From Diplonema japonicum (lineage: Eukaryota > Euglenozoa > Diplonemea > Diplonemida > Diplonemidae), in assembly GCA_964019335.1 (NCBI GenBank), contig OZ025680.1, positions 534,441 through 598,440 on the forward strand: a stretch of 64,000 nucleotides of DNA, given 5' to 3'. A program made the translations under genes and the position numbers. Below, piece after piece: positions 61,301-64,000 of the stretch (position 1 is its first letter; every line of letters begins with the position of its first letter). The notes below the pieces were generated by a model. It was not told the origin of the DNA. It worked only from the letters and a program-made list of their open reading frames with translations, and ran no database searches.

Positions 61301-64000
61301 CGACGGAGGACGCGTCAGGCACGACAAAAACCGAATCAGCCGACATGCCCGCTGGAGAGGAGGAAGTGTGCACGACGCAGGATGGCCCCAGCGCGATGGA
61401 GGAGGACCCGGCAGAGGACATGCCAGAGGAGCAGGCGGCGTTGCAGACAGGCCCTCTCTCATTGCAGGGGGAGGACTTCGGCTTGATGGAGGTGGAAAGC
61501 GAGGACGGGCTGGAGGGCGGTGCTCCGCAGGCGGACATCCCCGCCGCCCCCCCGGTCGTCGGAGGGACGGACTTGGCCCCCGCGGGGGAGGGGGGAACCC
61601 CTGACGCGACGGAGGTGAGGGAGCCCTGGGGGGCAGTGCCGCTACCAGACATCTCCAGCCCCGACGCGATGGAGGAGGATACGGCAGGGAGCTCGCTCGC
61701 AGAAGGGTGGGTTCCGCAGGCAGGCCCCGCTGCCCCGCGGGTGGACATCTCAGGTTCTAAAGAAAACGAAACAGCCGACTTGTCCATGGGGGAGGGAAGT
61801 CCTCAGGAGGAGGAGCCCGGCTTGATGGAGGAGGACACGGAAGAGAGCGGGGATGGGCAGGGCGGAGGGACGTCGCTGGGATACACCTCCACCCCGGCGG
61901 AGGAGGTGGGCCCGACCGACATGTCCGTGGAGGAGGAGGAGGAGAAGAGTGATTCGATAGAGGGTGGGGAACCCATGGAGGGGACGTCTCAGTCGGACGC
62001 CTCCGACTCCTCCTCGGAGGGCAACACTGGCACAGAAAACACCATCCAAGCCGTATTGCCTGAAGGAATGGAGGAGGAGGACGCGCAGGGAACGGACCGG
62101 ATGGAGGTTGAGGGGGGCCTGACTCCGCCGCAGGCATCAGAGGGGAACACTGGCACAGAAAACACCATCCAAGCCGTATTGCCCGAAGGAATGGAGGAGG
62201 AGGGCTCGCAGGGGACGGTCCAGACGGAGGTTGAGGGGGGCCTAACCCCGCCACAGGCATCAGAGGGGGATGAGCCTATGGGGCCACTCCTGCTCGAGGG
62301 ACGGGCTGAGGTAAGTGGAGAGCCGAGCAACCACCAGTTTCCCCTCTCTCCGTCCCCCTCGGGAAGGGAGGACGACCAGATGTCGTGGCAGGGGCCGCAG
62401 GAAGGGGAGGGGGGGCCCTCACCGTCATCTTCGGTGGAGGAAGTCCTCTCGTCCGCCCCAGAGTCCAGCAGCGAAGGCCCCGGGGTCGGAGAAGGGGACG
62501 CAGAGTTGCAGAGCGCCGGAGGGGAGGGAGGTTCGGAGTCACCCGGGTCGGCCAGCCCGATGAGGGAGGACGAAGGGAGCCCCGATCTGGAAGCGGCAGA
62601 AGCCGGAGGCCCGCCAGCGGCGGTGAGCCAGGAGGTGGAGCGGACCGGGCTGGGCGCGTTCTCTAGGGAGCAGATCATGGCGATCCTGGAGGCGGATGTC
62701 TTCTCTCCTGTACCCGCGGGAGAAAGCGGCCTGGGGACGACACAACCCTCACAGGGAGCGGCGGTGCTAACCCCAAGGGCCTCCCAGTCGGTGCTCGGAG
62801 GAGGGTGCGACTCCCCCATTGTGGCGGCGGTGTTGGAAGGGGCTGCCCGAGGCCCCCCTTCGTCGGAGGGGGACAGGGCAAGGCTTGGGGGAGACCGTGA
62901 GTCAGGCTCTCCGGAGGCCAGGAGCACGGGGAACACACCGTCCGTGACGCTTGTGGGAGCCATCGGGGAAAGCCTGGTGAGGAAGAGGGTCCCGTCCAAC
63001 GAGGCCCTGTCCGCCCAGAGGGATCCCAAGGTACAGAGGCACCCAGCGTTGCTGGACGTCAGGGGGCCTGCGGTCCGCCCCTGGTTCCCAGTCCAACTAG
63101 AGTCAGACGAAGTTTGCGTGGCGCGGGTTCTCTTCGAGGCGGACGGGGAGGAGGAGTCCCCCATCCAGTCGGAAGGCGTCGAACCCCCTATCCAGGCGGA
63201 GGGTGGTGAGTCCCATGTCCGGGAGCTCCCCGCCCAGGAGGAGGAGGCTGGGTCTCCCACCCAGGCGGAGGTGGGTGAGTCCCCCACTCAGACGGAGGGC
63301 AGTGGATCCAGCATCCAGGTGGAGGATAGCGAATCCCCTACTCAGTCGGAGGGTGATGAGTCCCACATCCAGGAGGAAGGAGGGGAGTCCCCTGCCCAGG
63401 CGGAAGGTGAAGCTAATGAGCCCCCCATCCAGACGGGAGCGGCGGTGGAGGACGGGACCGCGCCCGAGCCCCTCGAGATTGATTCGCCGGAGGTCAGTGG
63501 GAACAGGGGTCTGGCGAGGAAGAGGGTGCCCTCGAATGAGGCTCAGTCCGCCCAGCGGACCCCAAAAGTGAAGAAGGGTCGCGGCCAGCTGGACGTAAGA
63601 GAATCGAGCCTGGCCGCTGGCATGCGCGTGCTGTTCGGAGCGGTTCCGCCCCCTTCCCTGACCCCCTTGGCCGTGGGTAGCAGGCCGCCGCAGGAGGAAG
63701 GCGAAACGGCGCAATCTCCCATTCCGGGGGCGAGCGGTGCAGGGCTCTACTCTCCAGAGGCGAGGTTCCCGGAGGCGCCCGTGGTGTCCATGGCCGCGGA
63801 CCTGTGCGAGTCGGACGGGATGGAGGCACATTCGGCCCCCTCCGGTGTGGACAGAGAGCCTTCGCCCGCTCGTCCGTCGCAGTCTCCCGTGCTGGGGGCT
63901 GAAGGCGGGGGGCGCCTCTCTCCGGAGGTCAGTACCCCAGAAACCTCCAACCCCGATGTCCGGGTAGAGGGCGGGGAAAAGGTCGCCAGAAAAAGGGTAC
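55378..64000 (+). CDS. Retrotransposon polyprotein: AlkB - zinc finger - OTU protease - RT - RLE - acidic repeat tail (3' partial)
   Basis: Frame 1 is open from ATG 55378 (context aaaaATGG) to 64000: 2,874 codons without a stop. Domains (residues): 110-262 AlkB-type dioxygenase with N178-R-Y180, H189-T-D191, distal H241/H242 and R252-V-S-I-T-L-R258. 297-420 tandem repeats. 450-640 Arg/Lys-rich linker. 674-698 C2H2 finger. 760-885 OTU protease with C775 in 'GGGDCLFRSL' and H879 in 'GSHYRPVL'. About 945-1015 further Cys/His clusters. 1190-1560 reverse transcriptase: 'KAAGPTGLSAQHLKDG', motif A D1352 ('KIDYANAFN'), motif B 'QQGDPVGPLLFSLALQP', motif C 'YLDD' D1439-D1440. 1756-1774 zinc knuckle 'CPMCGEDNDALGDHAMVC'. 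Restriction-like endonuclease with 'RKPADVYLP' D1817 and 'AIDVTVV' D1833. From about 1930 onward an acidic, Pro/Ser/Gln-rich repetitive tail of more than 900 residues. Confidence 0.9.
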   Translation, partial: MDPRRNVVGDRRPQEERLRETPTKPTTRPDRNLAGQYDPSPPLRSPLDVVKNNKKHKKIEPPAASAPAPDSAAATATRLKTERGEKKKKGGWVLTGGDHPPGLRTGPAPTHPETLLSGRWETISGNKGRETLQFGFRWVGARAKVRRTTPIPEGARGWVAEVATAAGLGITPDQVLVNRYEPGCGIAHHTDDVRLGPVVLILSYGAETTMVLKKGSRVSKYLVPPFTWAILEGEARYEWTHHIPEGCSSGSRVSITLRTVGCPVPLPSPSVSSVEEIEKKKTVFVGRRKESAKEVSPREGGAPSPPSSASSCSSFSCLSVPPLVNSPLVNPPIVDSPPFVPSQEEDKKKKKGKGALPREGSAPSSASSIYGLSVPPLVNPPLANPPQVDSPPFVSSQKEDKKKKEKGALPREVSAPSAPPLSPPLYTRIRMGPGLFLRVENKQKNTPTLTNRRGVLAPVSTTLQGVVGAVAQEERWKPERAPQGRKGGGVPWLAPGPRKTRQTVTKGRRRRHRSEATLQRRREERAQAREKAREIADRERRRLHRQRRVEKRREREARKKKGCGPAPPAVAARLIGIAEAEERAAMARRAIRSRAGKHLARKRWVARRRWGPYTRVVYRSPVPHLPFEASSLKGGATLSQPPPPPPPPGTAGGPPATSRSTAGASRRTDGVWECLLCEKGRKEHSSKAGLQYHLSKTHAGELTPENAKAMGFAICGGCSVLFTAGNKERCVNCRPKPEKEPSRLVRGISGTSVTRESILHEVGAKEEDAGGGGDCLFRSLAVVLLGEKERHGEVRSRVVSHIRDNRGRFESFVDPIGFEAYIDYMAKQGEWGDHLCLQAAVEVWQKTVVVVTGGDAQVLKLGEAREPEDTVVLGFTGSHYRPVLVSEGGKSTLVDWAVEARLAPSGTRPAILDLAHLLMPESSIRPNGHHMKDAPRLDSKVRSFQCPVRGCERSSHMGGPAILGWELLKSHLNDHLLDEEVLPQELKKFGLKTCVCGSVVGEREAAHVRCIARYSAPGGPVDVKAAPSRDALPSLEEVATRKVGLMKHIPVPLQGLWSLALKTALVRVKQENSYLSWVLLLMLPKACLGRRRGGKARRKSGESSAKQKLEAWIRGEYQQVWNGVPLSEKRVSKDPDDESRLKRGETLCRDGRFSRANAALTAGGLAEDSTETFEKLLGLHPEASVDPSGLELNPADSFEDVTAVDVLSMVRDFDKGKAAGPTGLSAQHLKDGVDGVVTEVGALAALTEVCNIMARGQTPAEVAPVLLGASLIPLRKPDRGVRPIAVGESLRRLVGKAILDKEGAEVAKSYLRKGGQIGVAVPAGMEAAVHATRQYVEKAKQDDVSRVAIKIDYANAFNTISRYEMLKEACAKVPKGYKWAESCYRHPSKLFHEGTELLSREGVQQGDPVGPLLFSLALQPVLEKIRADTSLDLQFFYLDDGFLAGERGQVEKAYRIVVEESAKRGLKVKPQKCELIWVSGEKPTDPEEWGFSGFSKEKMSSDGNFELLGTPIGDAEYTKAFLAKKLEALGKTFEMQKKMRTQSGYALVKNCSSYSKMVHLMRTVPHTQLAGPLTEFDGLVKGAMEHLLARELGEREWSQAKLATRRGGMGLRSCSEHALVANMASLAATQELASEILGGYDWDASLAGGWEWGVEWFNGHLAADDPDRLSVDLLRNTPRLYPQRKMSQILEEKSWGALFGSSPGGRDKARLNSLKVHKAGAWLTAITGLNNELKNDEFRTLTSWLLGIAVGSEGKCPMCGEDNDALGDHAMVCKRGAVMTKRHDRVRDMLVKHCYSGGLQAVKEQQGLLGDGRKPADVYLPMGVEGEGPLAIDVTVVHPCASAHLAAAMAVPGAAAEKQAESKRAKYASDCERARIRFTPCALETFGGFGTDARRVLKRIAAEVAKKRQRDATEVYRTMTEELSVALMREVAVETRRRHPIKETQAPPDPPPAPDIPPDGPGDEEAQAAGAPPPSTEDASGTTKTESADMPAGEEEVCTTQDGPSAMEEDPAEDMPEEQAALQTGPLSLQGEDFGLMEVESEDGLEGGAPQADIPAAPPVVGGTDLAPAGEGGTPDATEVREPWGAVPLPDISSPDAMEEDTAGSSLAEGWVPQAGPAAPRVDISGSKENETADLSMGEGSPQEEEPGLMEEDTEESGDGQGGGTSLGYTSTPAEEVGPTDMSVEEEEEKSDSIEGGEPMEGTSQSDASDSSSEGNTGTENTIQAVLPEGMEEEDAQGTDRMEVEGGLTPPQASEGNTGTENTIQAVLPEGMEEEGSQGTVQTEVEGGLTPPQASEGDEPMGPLLLEGRAEVSGEPSNHQFPLSPSPSGREDDQMSWQGPQEGEGGPSPSSSVEEVLSSAPESSSEGPGVGEGDAELQSAGGEGGSESPGSASPMREDEGSPDLEAAEAGGPPAAVSQEVERTGLGAFSREQIMAILEADVFSPVPAGESGLGTTQPSQGAAVLTPRASQSVLGGGCDSPIVAAVLEGAARGPPSSEGDRARLGGDRESGSPEARSTGNTPSVTLVGAIGESLVRKRVPSNEALSAQRDPKVQRHPALLDVRGPAVRPWFPVQLESDEVCVARVLFEADGEEESPIQSEGVEPPIQAEGGESHVRELPAQEEEAGSPTQAEVGESPTQTEGSGSSIQVEDSESPTQSEGDESHIQEEGGESPAQAEGEANEPPIQTGAAVEDGTAPEPLEIDSPEVSGNRGLARKRVPSNEAQSAQRTPKVKKGRGQLDVRESSLAAGMRVLFGAVPPPSLTPLAVGSRPPQEEGETAQSPIPGASGAGLYSPEARFPEAPVVSMAADLCESDGMEAHSAPSGVDREPSPARPSQSPVLGAEGGGRLSPEVSTPETSNPDVRVEGGEKVARKRV
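56266..56635 (+). repeat. In-frame tandem repeat in the retroelement linker
   Basis: Unit 1 is 56266-56445 (180 bp), unit 2 is 56446-56604 (159 bp) and a partial unit 3 begins at 56605. The shared protein core is 'PREG.APS', then 'LSVPPLVN.PL.NPP', 'V.SPPFV.SQ' and 'EDKKKK'. Unit differences are multiples of three, and poly-A runs inside keep the frame, so selection or recent origin preserves coding. Confidence 0.85.
62023..62268 (+). repeat. Two 123-bp tandem coding repeats in the acidic tail
   Basis: Copies start at 62023 and 62146. The 41-residue unit begins 'NTGTENTIQAVLPEGMEEE' and ends 'EVEGGLTPPQASEG'. The copies differ at only a few positions, pointing to a recent duplication within the open frame. 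Confidence 0.9.
62977..64000 (+). repeat. Long-period repeat with RKRVPSNEA motif
   Basis: The phrase 'RKRVPSNEA.SAQR.PKV' followed by 'LDVR' occurs at about 62980-63065 and 63517-63600, and 'VARKRV' begins again at 63982 just before the window ends. The period is about 470-540 bp. Between the first two, a decapeptide-like array (about 63145-63440) repeats 'ESPTQ.EG' variants. The third copy runs off the window, so more copies may follow. Confidence 0.8.

Larger units (their letters stand above)
55250..64000 (+). mobile_element. Giant non-LTR retrotransposon (RLE type), 3' end outside window
   Basis: The composition changes at about 55250 from A/T-rich host spacer to GC-rich DNA that remains coding in one frame to the window edge. 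The encoded RT and restriction-like endonuclease identify a target-primed non-LTR element of the R2/NeSL/CRE/Hero branch. No LTR or terminal inverted repeat is seen. The 5' boundary is approximate, and the poly-A or 3' end is not in the window, so length is at least 8.6 kb. No internal stop or frameshift was found, and tandem coding repeats remain in frame, which suggests a recent, possibly active copy. Confidence 0.85.

Noticed and set aside
55650-63967. Many short + strand frames 0 and 2 within the retroelement
   Set aside because: All are out of phase with the AlkB-OTU-RT-RLE frame and have low-complexity Arg/Gly/Pro-rich products.
1-64000. Origin from an anaerobic metamonad (fornicate) with few introns
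   Set aside because: The ATP synthase assembly factor at 9949-10608 implies an F1Fo ATP synthase, and the strand bias with AG acceptors fits Euglenozoa better.
1-64000. tRNA, rRNA, spliced-leader RNA or CRISPR arrays
   Set aside because: I looked for conserved cores and regular spaced repeats and saw none. Subtle small RNAs could be missed by eye.

Overview
The window is nuclear DNA from a protist with flagella and aerobic-type mitochondria. All 18 host genes with a clear call lie on the + strand, with short gaps except for a few T/A-rich spacers. Almost every start codon is preceded within about 2-50 bases by a clean AG, often after pyrimidines. This looks like unidirectional gene arrays processed by spliced-leader trans-splicing. 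A few genes also carry very small GT-AG cis-introns (33-47 nt, mostly donor gtatg and acceptor cacag). Together with the repeat-rich spacers this fits Euglenozoa best, perhaps a diplonemid; a dinoflagellate or perkinsid is the main alternative. The lineage is an inference: no spliced-leader RNA, rRNA or tRNA is visible here.

Layout. 1-8476: ciliary ASH/MSP-domain protein (5' end outside the window), YIPF Golgi protein, MINPP1-type phosphatase, coiled-coil SH3 protein, small single-pass membrane protein. 8477-9948: repeat island with a 954-bp inverted-repeat element and a 231-bp MITE. 9949-18138: ATPAF1, RRM/zinc-knuckle protein, RPL3, a karyopherin, and a PH-AGC (AKT-like) kinase whose last three exons are spliced. 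18139-25362: 7.2 kb of low-complexity sequence with a decayed minus-strand piggyBac transposase. 25363-37660: an unknown four-exon protein with a likely mitochondrial presequence, a Spinster-like MFS carrier, a second MITE, an OCRL-like 5-phosphatase/RhoGAP, FHA-TDP1, and a divergent prenylatable kinesin. 38943-44153: a mosaic pseudogene (14-3-3 plus kinesin fragments), then two five-exon 14-3-3 genes flanking a GT14 glycosyltransferase. 45523-54450: ankyrin protein, kinesin-3-like motor, pseudokinase, an unknown 216-aa protein and a thymidylate kinase whose exon structure is only partly resolved.

55378-64000: the most remarkable feature. Frame 1 of the + strand stays open from an ATG at 55378 to the end of the window, at least 2,874 codons. 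It encodes a non-LTR retrotransposon polyprotein in the order AlkB-type 2-oxoglutarate/Fe(II) dioxygenase, basic linker, C2H2 finger, OTU cysteine protease, further zinc fingers, reverse transcriptase (YLDD), zinc-knuckle/restriction-like endonuclease, and an acidic repetitive tail of more than 900 residues that continues outside the window. Because it has no stop in the window, it is easily missed by ORF callers that need one.

The host genes are mostly unrelated housekeeping and cytoskeletal functions (phosphoinositide and inositol phosphate turnover, membrane traffic, flagellar and microtubule motors, translation, nuclear import, DNA repair). They look like a co-transcribed array and not a functional operon.
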